This document shows, one piece after another, positions 35,101 to 45,856 of a stretch of 64,000 bases of DNA; position 1 is the first letter of the stretch; every line of letters starts with the position of its first letter. The position numbers were made by a program, and so were the translations under genes. Under the pieces are notes generated by a model that was not told the DNA's origin, did no database searches, and was given only the letters and a program-made list of their open reading frames with translations. The stretch is from Ailurus styani (taxonomy: Eukaryota > Chordata > Mammalia > Carnivora > Ailuridae). The stretch covers positions 2,077,810-2,141,809 of the forward strand of contig LNAC01000275.1 of NCBI GenBank assembly GCA_002007465.1, written 5' to 3'.

Positions 35101-38100
35101 AGGAATGCGGCTGCAGCTGGTGAGGACTGGCCCCAGGGGCAGGTGACCAGACGGCCAGACGGCCCCGGAGTCTTCCGGAGGGCGCTCTGGGAAAGCAGGT
35201 GTCGGTTCCCCAGGGCGCACAAGCGTGTCCCTGCTCCTTAGCTAGTGAAGGAGGGAGTGACCGCCGCAGCTTGCGACAACCCAAAGTGGGCACCCCTGCC
35301 CCGCTTTTGCAGGTCAGCTCTTTCTACCGTGAAACACTTCCCAGGACAGTGGCCATCTGAGCCCACCACCCTGTGCCTGAATTCGGAGGGGACTACCAGG
35401 TCCTAAGTGCCTCGCCTGAATCCCTTGTGTAGAAATATTGTGAGAGCCATTCAGTTATGTTATCGGGGCTGTAACTTTTTGAAAGCACAAAAAAGGGAAG
35501 AGAAAATGTGCAAAATTTGTTTAGAAACACGCCCTCGGCACCTCTAGGTCTTATGGGTGCGGCTCTAGGCGCCAGCGTCTGAGGCCCCGTTGGGTCTCCT
35601 GTGTCTGCAGGGGGCTGTTTGAGTCCTGGCCCTCCTAGGGCCGTGAGGACTTGTCTCCCTGGTTATGACTCTTCCACGCCCTTCTGTTCCTCGGGCCTCC
35701 CCTGGCCGGAACGACCTGAGCCAGCGTGAGCCCGTGGTAGCGGGGGGCTGCTCTCAGAGCCCCTGCACCGGAGCTGTGCCCCCTGCAGGAGCCTCTCCCT
35801 GTTGTTGAGGGACTGGTGGCTTAGGAAGGTGGAAAGAGACTTAACAGGTGCTCCTTGGATAAGCATCTGGGTGAGGCTCCGTGCTTTGCGGCAAACGGAA
35901 AGTCCAGAGTTGAGCCGGTTCCTGTTCTCGGGGCTCCTGTTCTCAGTGTGCATGGGCAGACACGGGAATGAGTCAGGGCCGCTGGGGGCAGTGCTGGAGC
36001 AGCCGTGGGCCTGAGTTGGGGGCACACGAGAAGGGGGCAGGTGGGCAAATGAGTGACAGCGCAGGGGTGTCCAACCGTGGGTCCTGGTGGTGGCTCTTCC
36101 CCCTTCTCACTCTCTCACTGGATGTGGCCTGGCCCCGAGGATCTCTGGCATTAGTTTTAAAAACGGACCAAATCTGTGCCCTTTTAGGCCAGAGATGGTG
36201 AAGACCTTAACCTGGAGGTTCTGGTGGGTGGGTCTGGGAGGTCTTTCTAGGGGAGAATGTTGGCTCCAGAAGGACTTAATGCCATTCCCTGGTGAGAGCC
36301 TTGCAGACACGTTGCTCCTTCCGTGCTCCTTCGCACCTCTCCGGACGGAGGCAGAACCCACAAGGCCTCCCAGGCGTTTTGCTGGAGTCAGCAGGCCTGT
36401 GTTCCATTGCCAGATTCGTGGTCTCGGTGTCTGTGTGCCTTGACTTGTGCATCTGTCAAAGTTGGGGTGGCGCCCCCCCCCGAGTTGCCGCAAACCTGAA
36501 ATCGATAGTCCGTGTAAATTGCTTAGCACAGTCGCGTGGATACCAGTGGTCTCCATCTTCGGGGGTTCAGACCGGCCCTGGGGGCCCCGCCGCTCTGGAA
36601 ACAGCACCTAGAGTTCTTCCCTTCCTCTCTCTGCAGACAACGGTGACGAGCACTCTGAAGGAGGTCTGGTTGAGAACCACGTGGACGGGACCGTGAACCT
36701 GTTGGGCGGTGGAGGCGGTGCTGGTCGGAAGCCCCTCAAGTCAGGCATGAAGGAGCTGGCTGTGTTCCGGGAGAAGGTCACCGAGCAGCACCGGCAGATG
36801 GGCAAGGGGGGCAAGCATCACCTCGGTCTGGATGAGCCCAAGAAGCTGCGGCCGCCGCCTGCCAGGGTCAGAGGGGCCGGGTCTGCGTGGAGGGGTGGGA
36901 GGTCTCGCACTGGAGGAGGGCACCCGGTACCTCCGTGTCCTGTGTTGCCTGTAGGCAAAGCACTTGCCTTTCTGGTTCTGCCACTAGCATAGTCAGGGAC
37001 CTTCAGGCCGATCAGTGTCTCTTTTGGGGACCTCAGTATCTTTGGCTATGAAAGAGATGGGGTATACAGTTTCTTGAAGTCCCCTTCTTCTGAAACCTCC
37101 ACATTTCTGCTTGGCTTCAGGGCATAGGCAAGGGAAGGGCTGCTAGAGGTGGACTTGACCTTGAAGTTGCTCGAGCTTGCTGAGATGTGTTCCTCTCACT
37201 CAGCTGCCCCCTTCCTCTCTCCAGCTCAGCTCCCTTGTCTTGGGTCTTGGTCCTGGTTGGGCTAATGGAAAGGAATGGAGGTTGGCCCACGGTGTTGGGG
37301 TACAGACCCTCTAGAGATCGCCGCCTGAATTCACGTTTCTCCCCCGAAAGCCATTGACACAGAATGAAAGATGGGTGAAAAAGCCCATCCATGTGACTTT
37401 CTAAGAGGCTGGAGTGGGACATGGTGACATATCAGATTGCTGTCACAAGTCTCTGGCTGGTTCCAATGAGCTGTGTGGCCATGAGGACATCCCTTCCCCT
37501 TGCACAAGCTGCTTTCTGCTATGGTTCTCAGGCCAGTGTTTTGTGCGCTCAGCCTCACTCTGAGCATCCTCTCTACCTGTCTGTGCCCATCTGTGCCTGC
37601 AGACCCCCTGCCAGCAGGAACTGGACCAGGTCCTGGAGCGGATCTCCACCATGCACCTCCCGGATGAGCGGGGCCCTCTGGAGCACCTCTACTCCTTACA
37701 CATCCCCAACTGTGACAAGCACGGCCTGTATAACCTCAAACAGGTGAGAGGGGGTGTCCTTGGCCCCGAGCCCCAGCTGTGCTTTGCTCCTGCCCCACCC
37801 TGCCTGTCCTCCCCTGGGGTCTGAGAGCTGTGGGGGACTCATGATGGCAGCTGCCACGCCTGTCAGAGGCTGCCTCTTCTTACCCCGCTACCTGCCGTCA
37901 GCCCTTGGTGTCCAGGTTGGGCGGGTGCCCCTGGGAGAAGCGACGTGGGGCTACACTAATGCTTCTCAACGTTTTGTTGAGCCTTAGAATCGCCTGACAG
38001 TGATTCCTGGGCCTGACTGTTCCAGAAGGTTGGGTGGCAGCCAAGAATTTGCATTTCTAACAAACTTGTAGGGATTGCTGCTGATCTGTGGACCACACTT

Positions 38101-39310
38101 CCCGAATCGCTGATTTAAACCATTGACAAGTCACCTCTGCTGACCACCACCCGCCCCCCCGGGGTGCTCTCACGTCCCTACTGCCCTCAGCCCAGGGAGG
38201 CATCTTGCCCCTTGAAATATCAGTCTAGTGTTCAAAGCTGTTTGTACACATGCCCTCTAAGTGTAAGCTGACTACTGCATTTGGAGCTCCAAAGAAGCAA
38301 TAGTGGTCTCTTCTAATGAAAAGCAGGCTGTGTCCTGTCCCTTACTGGCAACTGAAGGGATTTTCCATGGTAATTCATTAGTTTATGGTAAGAGCAGGGA
38401 TCCTGGGACAGGAACAGCTGGGTTCCACAGCTCAGCTATGCGTCTTACTAGCTGTGTGACATTGGGCAAGTTACTTAACCTATCTGTGCTCCCTTCTGAT
38501 CATCTGTAAAGTGGTGGAGTAATGGTACCTGATCCACAAGGTGGCTGTGCAGATTAAATGGACGTATATGCTAGATAAGAACAGTAGGGGGCGCTGGCTG
38601 GCTCTGGGAAGAGCTTGCAACTCTTGCTCTCAGGGTTGTGAGTTTGGGTTCCACGTTGGGCATAGAGCAACATACATACATACATACACACACACACAAA
38701 CAAACTTAAAAAACAGAAGCTAGAAGCTGAATGAGCAGCGTGTAGGTGGCTCCCATGCACAGCCCACACTAGGGCCTGTGCTGGTGTTGACTTCTAGCAT
38801 TACAGGCGTTTTTCACTTCACACTATAAATAAACCCCGGTCTGCTGGGGCCCCACGGGACAGGACCTCCCTGCGGGTGGCATCCCCGGGCACCTTGCTAA
38901 CTGGAGCATGGTCCGTGGGCCTACAGCACCCGCGTCACGGTGGGACCTTGTTAGCCAAGCGGAGTTTCAGCCCTGCTCCAGACCTACTGAAGTCGAATCC
39001 GCATTTTAGCGAGATCCCTGGTGCACGGTCAAGGTTTCAAATCACCACCCTGCAGAGCTGCTCAGCAGACCTCTGGTTGAGTGATGGGAAGGAGTGCTGC
39101 AGGCTTCAGGGCCGGCCTCGACGTCCTTTTCTTCTCTCTCCCCAGTGCAAGATGTCTCTGAATGGGCAGCGTGGGGAGTGCTGGTGTGTGAACCCCAACA
39201 CTGGGAAGCTGATCCAGGGAGCCCCTACTATCCGGGGGGACCCCGAGTGTCATCTCTTCTACAATGAGCAGCAGGAGGCCCGTGGGGTACACAGCCAGCG
39301 GATGCAGTAA
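16039..39310 (+). CDS. IGFBP2: Insulin-like growth factor-binding protein 2 (5' truncated by gap)
   Basis: Secreted protein that binds IGF-I and IGF-II and controls their access to the receptor. The coding parts visible are 16039-16271, 36637-36866, 37603-37743 and 39146-39310: 255 residues against about 325 in human, so about 70 are lost in the gap. The N-terminal IGFBP domain shows the family signature GCGCC. The linker, mostly exon 2, carries the basic heparin-binding/nuclear-import-type motif PKKLRP. The C-terminal thyroglobulin type-1 domain (exons 3-4) has all six cysteines, CWCV and the integrin-binding RGD near the end. No stops or frameshifts occur in the visible exons, so the gene looks functional. 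Introns are 20.4 kb, 736 bp and 1402 bp. Its tail faces that of IGFBP5. Confidence 0.97.
19179..19226 (+). promoter_or_regulatory. Candidate internal promoter or CArG-type element in IGFBP2 intron 1
   Basis: A GC-box-like GGGGCGGAGC (19179-19188) lies about 30 bases upstream of CATATAAAGG (19217-19226). The latter can be read as a TATA box (ATATAAAG) or as a one-mismatch serum-response CArG box (CC-W6-GG). Downstream lie a GGGC tandem run (19265-19282) and an exact POU octamer ATTTGCAT (19437-19444). No open frame downstream resembles an IGFBP exon, so if transcribed the product would be noncoding or unknown. Confidence 0.3.
19265..19282. repeat. (GGGC)n short tandem repeat
   Basis: Four to five GGGC/GGCG units lie just downstream of the TATA-like element. 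They are Sp1-site-like and could be length-variable. Confidence 0.8.
22129..22154. repeat. (GT)n microsatellite
   Basis: A GT run of about 26 bases is followed by a CACGCACGTGAGCGCACG purine/pyrimidine-alternating tail. Confidence 0.9.
23037..23284 (-). mobile_element. CAN-SINE, reverse orientation, with target-site duplication
   Basis: The body is 23051-23270. The 14-base duplication CAGCCTCTCATTTC is at 23037-23050 and again at 23271-23284. Inside, a 12-base unit (ggatgtgggcct) is tandemly duplicated at about 23174-23197, a private change in this copy. Confidence 0.95.
24904..24917. promoter_or_regulatory. RFX-type X-box candidate
   Basis: GTTTCTATAGCAAC reads as two RFX half sites (GTTTCT and AGCAAC) with a 2-base spacer, close to the classical X-box GTTNCC-NN-GGCAAC. 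It sits beside GATA-type motifs (agataaaag, tgataagg) in a short repeat-free stretch of intron 1. Function is inferred from the motif only. Confidence 0.4.
26377..26487 (-). mobile_element. Short, old CAN-SINE, reverse orientation
   Basis: It reads from AAGATTTAATTTT and 'taatctctggatccaacgtg' to GACTGAGCCGGCCAGATGCCCC. The tRNA-derived half carries the B-box relic; the CT-rich domain is missing. Confidence 0.8.
27641..27757 (+). mobile_element. Short, old CAN-SINE
   Basis: A mutated head (gcgcccgccagcttggcgga) is followed by the B-box-like GGTTCGAGCCCC and an A-rich tail with ATCTTTAAAAAA. A stray 3' scrap in opposite orientation (gagccacccaggcatctc) lies at 27866-27883 next to a poly-A. 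Confidence 0.8.
29202..29296 (-). mobile_element. Short, old CAN-SINE, reverse orientation
   Basis: 'aagtaatctctacatccaac', then 'ggggcttgaactcatg' and ACTGAACCAGCCAGTCATCCC mark a diverged short carnivore SINE. Confidence 0.8.
29358..29378. repeat. Poly-C run (21 bases)
   Basis: A pure C homopolymer, G on the minus strand. Its length is likely unreliable in the assembly and variable in the population. Confidence 0.95.
31841..32033 (-). mobile_element. CAN-SINE, reverse orientation
   Basis: Poly-T and AAAGATTTTATTTATTTATT at the left, GAGCCACCCAGGCGCCC at the right. The body is near consensus, so the copy is fairly young, but I did not find an exact target-site duplication. Confidence 0.92.
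36637..36866 (+). CDS. IGFBP2: IGFBP2 exon 2 (linker domain)
   Basis: The acceptor is CTCTCTGCAG and the donor is CCAGG/GTCAGA, whose +3 base C is off consensus. Two bases complete the Asp codon begun in exon 1, then 76 codons follow. It encodes the unstructured linker: a glycine-rich stretch, '[16 protein letters not shown]', and the basic heparin-binding motif [10 protein letters not shown] at the end. The linker is the fast-evolving part of IGFBPs, but it is well kept here. Confidence 0.96.
36867..37602 (+). other. IGFBP2: IGFBP2 intron 2 (736 bp)
   Basis: Phase-0 intron with donor GTCAGA and acceptor CCTGCAG. Nothing else was recognised in it. Confidence 0.9.
37603..37743 (+). CDS. IGFBP2: IGFBP2 exon 3 (thyroglobulin type-1 domain, first half)
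   Basis: Exactly 47 codons (141 bp, phase 0 on both sides), from TPCQQELDQ to HGLYNLKQ. It carries cysteines 1 and 2 of the C-terminal domain. The donor GTGAGA follows CAG. One residue, His in '[10 protein letters not shown]', is Arg in human as I recall it. Confidence 0.97.
37955..38115 (+). repeat. MER5A-like hAT relic
   Basis: The order 'gcttctcaac', 'agaatcgcctgac', 'gaatttgcatttctaacaaa' and 'gtggaccacacttcc' matches the short MER5A-type element. Confidence 0.65.
38400..38575 (+). repeat. MIR-type ancient SINE
   Basis: It contains the well-kept MIR core 'ttactagctgtgtgacattg' followed by 'ggcaagttacttaacctatc' and 'catctgtaaagtgg'. It is among the best preserved MIRs in the window. Confidence 0.85.
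38587..38711 (+). mobile_element. Short CAN-SINE with CATA/CA tail repeat
   Basis: Head 'ggggcgctggctggctctgg', then 'gtgagtttgggttccacgtt', ending in (CATA)n(CA)n, a tail that has turned into a microsatellite (about 38670-38701). Confidence 0.8.
38893..39050 (+). repeat. MER5A-like hAT relic
   Basis: 'gggaccttgttagccaagcg', 'ccagacctactgaagtcgaa' and 'tggtgcacggtcaaggttt' follow the MER5A order. It ends about 95 bases before exon 4. Confidence 0.6.
39146..39310 (+). CDS. IGFBP2: IGFBP2 exon 4, coding part
   Basis: 54 codons plus TAA (39308-39310), from [10 protein letters not shown] to the C-terminal SQRMQ. It carries cysteines 3-6, the CWCV signature and the RGD tripeptide (in 'TIRGDPEC') used for alpha5-beta1 integrin binding in studied orthologs. 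Confidence 0.97.
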   Translation, partial: CKMSLNGQRGECWCVNPNTGKLIQGAPTIRGDPECHLFYNEQQEARGVHSQRMQ

Positions 39311-39662
39311 CCCCCAGCCAGCCGGTGCCGGGCACCCCCCGCCCCCACCCCCTCTCCAAACACTGGCGGAGAGAGGAGAGCCTTGCCTGGTGGGTGGGAG
39401 GGTTTTCCAGGAGTGTCGACACGTGTATTTATATTTGGAAAGAGACCAGCACCGAGCTCGGCACACCCCCGCATGCCTCTCCCCAGCGGGAGCTGTCTGC
39501 GCCCTCCCCTTCTCCTGTCCCTGCTGGGTAGGAAGGGTGCTTGCAGTGGCCGAGCTGGGGGAAAGGCTTGGGAGGGGGGGGAAAGAAATTTTTATTTTTG
39601 AACCCCCGTGTTTCTTTTGCTTAAGATTAAAGGAAGGAAGAATAAAGCGTGTGTCTTTTGCT
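39311..39662 (+). other. IGFBP2: IGFBP2 3' untranslated region
   Basis: A short 3'UTR of about 350 bases after the stop, GC-rich then A/T-rich, ending after the polyadenylation signals. The cleavage site is estimated. Confidence 0.8.
39626..39646 (+). terminator. IGFBP2: IGFBP2 polyadenylation signals
   Basis: ATTAAA at 39626-39631 and canonical AATAAA at 39641-39646, followed by a GU/U-rich stretch (gtgtgtcttttgcttgagtc) that would serve as the downstream element. Confidence 0.88.
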
Positions 39663-40739
39663 TGAGTCTTTGGGGCTTCCCTGGGAAAGAGGTCCCGGGG
39701 CCTGCCCGTCCCGTCTGTCCAGCTCTGTCCCTGACTCCTGGGAACAGGGCCTGGGAAGGGGACAGGCACGGCTTTGGTTGGGTTGGGAATGAGAAGGATG
39801 GGTCAGGAGGAAGGGAAATGGCCTCCTTCAAGTGGCCTTGGCCTAGGGGAACGTAAAGCCCCCGGTCCAGGTGGAATCCTCCAGTAAAACCACAGGAATC
39901 CGCCGTCTCCCCCTGGGCTCCCAGCTGAACGAAGCTCCAGCAGAATGAAGCTCGGGCCCCCTGCCTGCCCCTGGGTGGGCAGTGAGGGAGGAGGGGTGAA
40001 GCGAGTGCCTTTCTCCCAAGTTCAGGTGGATCGCAGAGGGAGACAGAACAGGGAAACACTGGAGGCATCTGGCCTGTAAAAGGAGAGCTCCCTTCTGTGC
40101 CAGGGTGAGGGGGAGACAGTCCCCAGGTCCTCAAGGAAAGGGAGCAGGGTTGGTGTGCTCCAGCGTGTTCATCAAAGTGTTGCCACGGAGAATTCAGGAG
40201 CTGTTCTCCAAGAGGCCCAAGTAACTGGCTTCTCGAGTAACGATGTTAACAAAGACAGGGACTTTGCAGATGCAGACCCTATTTCCGAAGCAAAATTCTA
40301 CGTTAGAGCTCTACCCACTGTGTTCTGGGGGTCCCTAACCCCTGGCGAATTGCAAGGGGCTCCCTGACTTTGCAGTGGGCCTCCAGGAAAGGGAAAGGAA
40401 TGCTCCGCTCCCTCCCCTCTCTAGCTCAGGGCACGGAGCCCCCACCTTTTACCCTTAGCCCCTCTTCTGTGTCTGGACTCTGACCCTTTCCTGCCATGGA
40501 GGTGAAGGGAGGTGGTTTTGTCCCACCCATATCCCTCCTGACCTTTTAGCAAGAGGTCCTGACATTCTCAGGAGAGGCAGAGGGACACTTGGGGTCCTCA
40601 CGGGGGGTGGTGATGGGTCAGTGGGGGATTGAGCTTCGCCCCTTAGAAGAAAACCAGGTCCCCTGAAGCAGACCTACCCTATCAGAGTGCTCTAGGTTGC
40701 ACAAGCCAAGGCCAAAGCCAGCAAGCCGTTTGGTCATTT

Positions 40740-40900
40740 AGCCATTTGGTCTGCTGCTCTGGAAGTGAGTTAATTCAGTTAGTCCTCATGAATCCATAAA
40801 TGAGGCCCTATTAGCTCTACTTTATAGATGAAGAAAAAAAATCCCCAGAGGTGCCCAACGTCCATGGCCCAGGCTGGGGCCCCTAACTCCAGAGTGTGGG
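40740..40900 (-). repeat. MIR-type ancient SINE
   Basis: 'gagttaattcagttagtcct', 'tactttatagatgaagaaa' and 'ccccagaggtgccca' give the reverse MIR order. Confidence 0.55.
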
Positions 40901-41128
40901 TGCTGCTCAGCCCTGAGTTGTGCAGAACCTGGCGGAAGCTTCCTGGCAGAACCAGGGCGGGCTTCCTGGAGAGAGCTGGGGCACTCTGGCCGTGGGCTGG
41001 ATCTGTGTCCTGTGGGCCAGCCATCCTTCCCTGGGGTCTGATTCGGTTTCACCCGCGGATAAGGGTGTCCTGCCACCCCTCTCCATGCCCCTCAGCTGCA
41101 GTCCGGAGCTGGTGGCTGCTGTCCCGAG

Positions 41129-41310
41129 ATGGGGCAGCGTTTCTCAAACTCGGCTAAATTGGACTCGACTGGGGCACTTAAAATACTCATGTCAGTGCCC
41201 CACCGTCGGACACTCTGGTTTCATGGGTGTGGAGTGGAGCCCAGGTATGTTTTTTTGTTTGTTCATTTGTTAGGTTTCAGGTTCCCAGGGGATTCTCATG
41301 CAGAGCTGGG
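41129..41310 (+). repeat. MER20-like hAT relic
   Basis: 'gcgtttctcaaactcggc', 'gggcacttaaaatactcatg' and 'ttcccaggggattctcatgc' follow the MER20 order, with a T-rich interruption at about 41250. Confidence 0.6.
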
Positions 41311-41319
41311 CAAGAAGAA

Positions 41320-41500
41320 ATGCTAGAGTCAGGATACCTGGGTTTGAATCCTGTCCCACGCTGGGTTATTGCCCAGGAGCTATATCACTCGCCTTATCTG
41401 AGACTCAGTTTTCCTCATCTGTCTAATGGGCATGATCTCAGCCTCAAATAGCAGGGTGATATCAATGTGAGACCGTGGTTGTGGATGTGCTTTGAAAACT
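41320..41500 (+). repeat. MIR-type ancient SINE
   Basis: 'ggtttgaatcctgtccca', then 'gactcagttttcctcatctg' and 'taatgggcatgat', in MIR order. Confidence 0.7.
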
Positions 41501-41956
41501 AGAGGACCTTATAAAATGGGAGGGATTATCACTGGGCCATTGCCGGAAGCACCACGCCAGCCCCCATGCCCCAAGGTTGCTGACTCAGGTCATCTCTGTA
41601 ACATTTTTGCAGAGGGCTTCTGAGCACATCACAGCCTCCCTGCCCGTTTCCATGTCACTTGCCCACAGCCTCCCTGTCCTCTAAACCCTGTGAAAAGGAG
41701 GATTTTGTGGGTGTGCGAGCAGCATCTCTGCTGTGGTCCTAGCTGCAGGAACCCCACTGGCTGATGGATAGTATGCCCTAGAAACCTTTGCTGAGGGAAA
41801 ATATCATTGCATCCAAGTAGGAAGGTGGCTGGGCAGGGATCTTGAGGATGTCAAGCCCGCTGGGGCCTTCCCGAGCTGCCCGGCTCCTGACGCACACTGG
41901 GGCTATACTGCCACCGTGGGGCAGCATAGGAAACTGCAGCTGACTTGATGTTGGAC

Positions 41957-42135
41957 CTCAGAGGGTCATTTTGCTTAAGCGGTGGTCCCAGGAGTCCCAT
42001 TGTGGGTGCTTGTTAAACTTGCAGAAGCAGGGGACCCGTCGTCGCAGACTGCCTGAGCTAGAAGCTCGGCAAGACATCTGGGAATCTGCATCGAAGCATG
42101 CCCTCTGGGCAATTCTAATGCGTGGAATCACCCAA
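41957..42135 (+). repeat. MER5A-like hAT relic
   Basis: 'gcggtggtcccaggagtccc', 'gtgcttgttaaacttgcag' and 'gggcaattctaatgcgtgg' suggest a diverged MER5-class element. Confidence 0.5.
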
Positions 42136-42384
42136 TTTCTCAGTGACCCAATTTGTAGAATTCAGGGCAACTTCAGAGCCCCTTGTTCAGAAATTATTAA
42201 GAATTTCAAGACAGCGACAGCAGAGCATCGAGCCAAGCACAGGCCCTGCGTGACCGCATGGGCTGTGTGCCTGGGAAGCCGGCCCTGTTCTTAAGCCCTC
42301 TGAATCTGGAGGGCCACCGCTTGCAGTGACCACAGGGGTCGGATTCATCTTGAATAATGGCCCCAGCAGTAGGTGAGAACATGT

Positions 42385-42570
42385 GCCTGGAAGTGGGGCA
42401 GTCTTTGAACAGAATGTGGACTCTACTACTTACGACTTATATGACTTTGGGCACATTCCTAACCTCTGAGCCTTGTTTACTTCATCTTTTAAGTATTGGG
42501 ATAATTTCTACTTCGAAGACTTGCTTTGAGAATATAAAGTCACTTCTGTGATACAGTAAGTGCTGCCTCA
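42385..42570 (+). repeat. MIR-type ancient SINE
   Basis: 'ctctactacttacgacttat', 'tgactttgggcacattccta' and 'cctctgagccttg' are in MIR order. Confidence 0.7.
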
Positions 42571-45500
42571 GTGGAGTTAGTCCTGCATCCCAGGCTCCGT
42601 GTTCGGGTTTTGGGATGTGAAGATGAAGTAGACTTGGTCCCCGTCCTGAAGGGCTGACACTGTGGTGGACAGAAACAGCCACGGAAGTCCTCCCTGACCA
42701 GGGGACGGAGGTGTGCCCAGGTGCCCTTAGGAGGAATATCTGCACAGATATTGTCCCATAGAGGGTGCAAAGACAGTTGTAGGGAGGAAGCAGGAATACA
42801 GGGGAAGGTTGGGGGCTGTGTGTGTGTGGGAAGGTGGGGTTCAGGCAGACAGAGCATGAGCTGCACGTGGGCTTGAGGCTCCCTGTGATAGACAGAGGGT
42901 GTGGGTAGGGTGGCAGCTGGAGAAGAGGCCAGAGGAGAGCTCATCAGGAAGGATTTGGGGGGACTTGCTGAGGGATTTCAGCTTTGGAGTGAAAGGAAAG
43001 CATTAAAGCAGAGGATGGGCTGACTGGATCTGTGTTAGAAAGTGAACCCCTACTATGATATCTGGCAAGGAGGTCCTGGCAGGAAGGAATGGCAGTGATC
43101 CAGGTGAGAAGGGAGGGTGGTTTGGTCTAGGCAGGGGAAGTGGGGAGCAAGGTCAGATGGGAGAGTTTTCAATGAGGTAGCTGATTCCTGGGACCTGGGG
43201 ACTTGTTGGACGTAGGAGGTAAACGAGGAGTCAGCAATGGCACTAGGGGTCAGGCTACAGCAGCTGGATGGATGCTGGTACCATTCTTTGGGATCGCAAC
43301 CAGAAGGGGAGGAGGGATATGGGAAGAGAAGAGGGGAGAGTTGAGGAGGAAAAGTGATGAGTTCAAATGTTGTTCTTGTTTTTGAACTTGTAATTTGTAA
43401 GGTGTAGGATAAAATAAGATAGGCAGGGTACCTGGCCTACAGGATGAATTCAGTTTTGGGCACACTGAACTGGAGTTGCCTGGAGGGACACTGGGTGGAG
43501 AAGATGCACTTGACTTTCCCATCACCCTCATGCTGACATCCAGGTTCATGAACAAGACCCATTGGTTCTATCCACAAGATGCTGTTCTCATGTACCCCCT
43601 TCACCCCTTTCTCTGTCACCCACACAGCAGGAGAGGGGAGTTGTTGGAGAAGGGCAGGAGGAGCAGGTGGGAAGGGCTGCCCTTTGGAAATAGGAAGACA
43701 GGTTCTGGAGAGGGGAACAGGGCCGTGCTTTCTGGCTCACTCCACAGGGATTTGGATGGGAAGGTAGGATATTGTCACATTCTCACTTGCTTTTCTCTGA
43801 TTGGGAGAAGGCAGTATGGGGAGAAGCATGAGAGGGTGTCGTAGACATGAGGGGATGTGGGAACGAGGCAACTCTAGCAGGTTCCCCAGGCAGGATTTGG
43901 AGCTGGAGGGTTCCGTGATGGTGTCAGCCTGCACCGTGGTGGGATTTTCTCCATCAGCGCTCAGCAGGGCTGCACGTGAGTGCCAGTGTTGGCTGGTGAG
44001 GCTTCTCTGGAGCTGAGGTGTGGCAGGGCGGGAGAGAGCCAGGCAGGTGGTGGTAACCGTGGAGCCCTGGGTCTCATCTCCTTAGGGAAGGAGGCAAAAC
44101 CAAATAGGCTCACAGGTTGGAAAATAGAATGGGGAGACCAAAGACGCATTCTCCATCAGTAAAATGCTGACATTGCAGCGCCCGTCTGGTTTCTTGCCAT
44201 AACATAGACCATGATCAGAGTGGGAGAGTGGGGTGCTCAGACTCTCTGTGGGGAGCCCTGAGGCTCAGCGTGTGGCTTCTGAGCTATGAGTGGATGGAGG
44301 CGAGACTGGTAAAGTCAAGAGTGTAATGAGCGGGGTCTCTGGAACTTGGCCTTGGACCAGCTTGGCATGCTGAGGAGAGAGCGGGTGGCATATGACCAGG
44401 CTGCAGGTGCCAGCCCAGTCCTCCTGGGTCACCAAGACCCCATGAGCGTCTGATCACTGGGGTGCTGTGAGGGTTGTTTGATGACCCCTGAGTTGTGTGG
44501 GGTAGGGCAGGGGGCGGGGAGCAGCCAGGAGCAGGAATCCTAAATGCCCTCGTGGGTGAGCAGGGAGTTCACAGGCTGTCAGGGCAGAGAGGAGACCTAA
44601 GGGCAGCAGAGGAACATGGTAGAGTGGGCCTGGCTGAGGGGGTTCCTCAGGGAGGAGCAGTGCGGAGAAGACGCCTGGTTCACCCCCATCCCCCCTCCCA
44701 CCCCAGCGGCATGTGGGTGACAGTAGGGTGAGCTGCCCGATGGGGAGGCCAGGGGACAGTGCGTGCCGGGGCAGGCAGTGCCAGGTGGCTGGACCAGCAT
44801 AGCCTTCCTGAACGCTGCTCTTCCTGAGTCCCCGCAACAAACCCCCCTGTAAAGGGAAGTGGGAAGACTCCGCATCCTTCTCTGTACCTCCTAGGGCAGC
44901 GAGGCTGAGGCAAGGTCGGGGGCCCCGCTCTGTCTTTGCCTTTACTGCTGGGCGCCGGCTGAATGACTGTGCGGCTGGAGGGTCTCAGGGAAGAGAGTTT
45001 CGGTGAACGCTCAGAAGGACGCATGCCCAGCGACGGGCCAACACCTTGCCAGGCTGAGACGCTCCCAATTCCTCCACTGGCCACATGCCTCGGATGGGGC
45101 TGCGTACCGGGGTTTGGGCTGGGCAGAATGGGGATGCCACCAACTCTGTCTCGGTGCTGGGCCCGAGGACCGGGAGGCCCTGTGGGGTGCTGTCGGGGGG
45201 AGGCATAAAGGGCAGTGTGCTGCTGTGTGCCCCACACATGAAGGGGGCACGTGGAGATTGGAAAGAAGGCGCCCAGGGGTAAGGAAAGGCAGACGTAGGA
45301 CAACGGCCGGGAGGTGAAAGTCAGAGTCACTAAACGTTTTAGAGCTTCCTTCCTCCGGGCAGAGACAGCAGGGGGCTGGGTAGGAGCGGCAGCTAGGATT
45401 CCCATTGGCCAGGTGTTCCCAGGAGTTAAGAGCTTAGGAGGCACTAGAAGAAGAAACTGAGGCACATTCTAGAAATGCCTTCCTGAAAATCCTCTCCAAG

Positions 45501-45856
45501 GAGCGGAGGCCCATCATGGGCTGACGGGTAGATCAAGGCCACTTTACGTAAGAGCAGGGGTTGGGATTCAGGCGTGAGGATGATAAAGTAGTCGCTGAGC
45601 GTGCATTGGCCACTCGCCACCCTAAGCACGCTCTGCGCGTTAACGCATTGGAATATTTTGAACGCATGGAGAAGGGGGCACCCGGTTTGCACGGGAGGCC
45701 AGGTCTGGGGGTTCCCCTCGGCCTCGCCTCTGCCTGGTCTGTTCTTCTTGCCCCTCTGCAGGGTGGCCTGAGTGGACCCCCCATGTGCCTTTCACCCTTC
45801 GTCTACCTTCCCTGGGCCCTCGGAGGACGCTGACGCAGGCTAACTGAATGCATAAC

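Larger units (their letters stand above)
16272..36636 (+). other. IGFBP2: IGFBP2 intron 1 (20.4 kb)
   Basis: Phase-1 intron with donor GTAACG and acceptor CTCTGCAG. It contains CAN-SINEs (23051, 26377, 27641, 29202, 31841), a GT repeat (about 22129-22154), an AAC-rich stretch (20622-20643), a 21-base C run (29358-29378), and the TATA/GC-box and X-box candidates listed separately. No coding exon was recognised in it. Long first introns are typical of IGFBP2. Confidence 0.85.
37744..39145 (+). other. IGFBP2: IGFBP2 intron 3 (1.4 kb)
   Basis: It contains a MER5A-like relic (about 37955-38115), a MIR (about 38400-38575), a short CAN-SINE (38587-38711) and a second MER5A-like relic (about 38893-39050). 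The acceptor is CTCTCCCCAG. Confidence 0.85.
39663..45841. other. Spacer between the convergent IGFBP2 and IGFBP5 tails
   Basis: About 6.2 kb without a recognisable gene. It holds MIR copies (about 40740-40900, 41320-41500, 42385-42570) and MER20/MER5A-like relics (about 41129-41310, 41957-42135). The stretch 42600-45840 is GC-moderate with no young repeat and no gene seen. Confidence 0.75.

Noticed and set aside
39062..39769. 235-codon minus-strand open frame
   Set aside because: It is antisense to IGFBP2 exon 4 and its 3'UTR, in GC-rich DNA that is poor in stops; no domain similarity.
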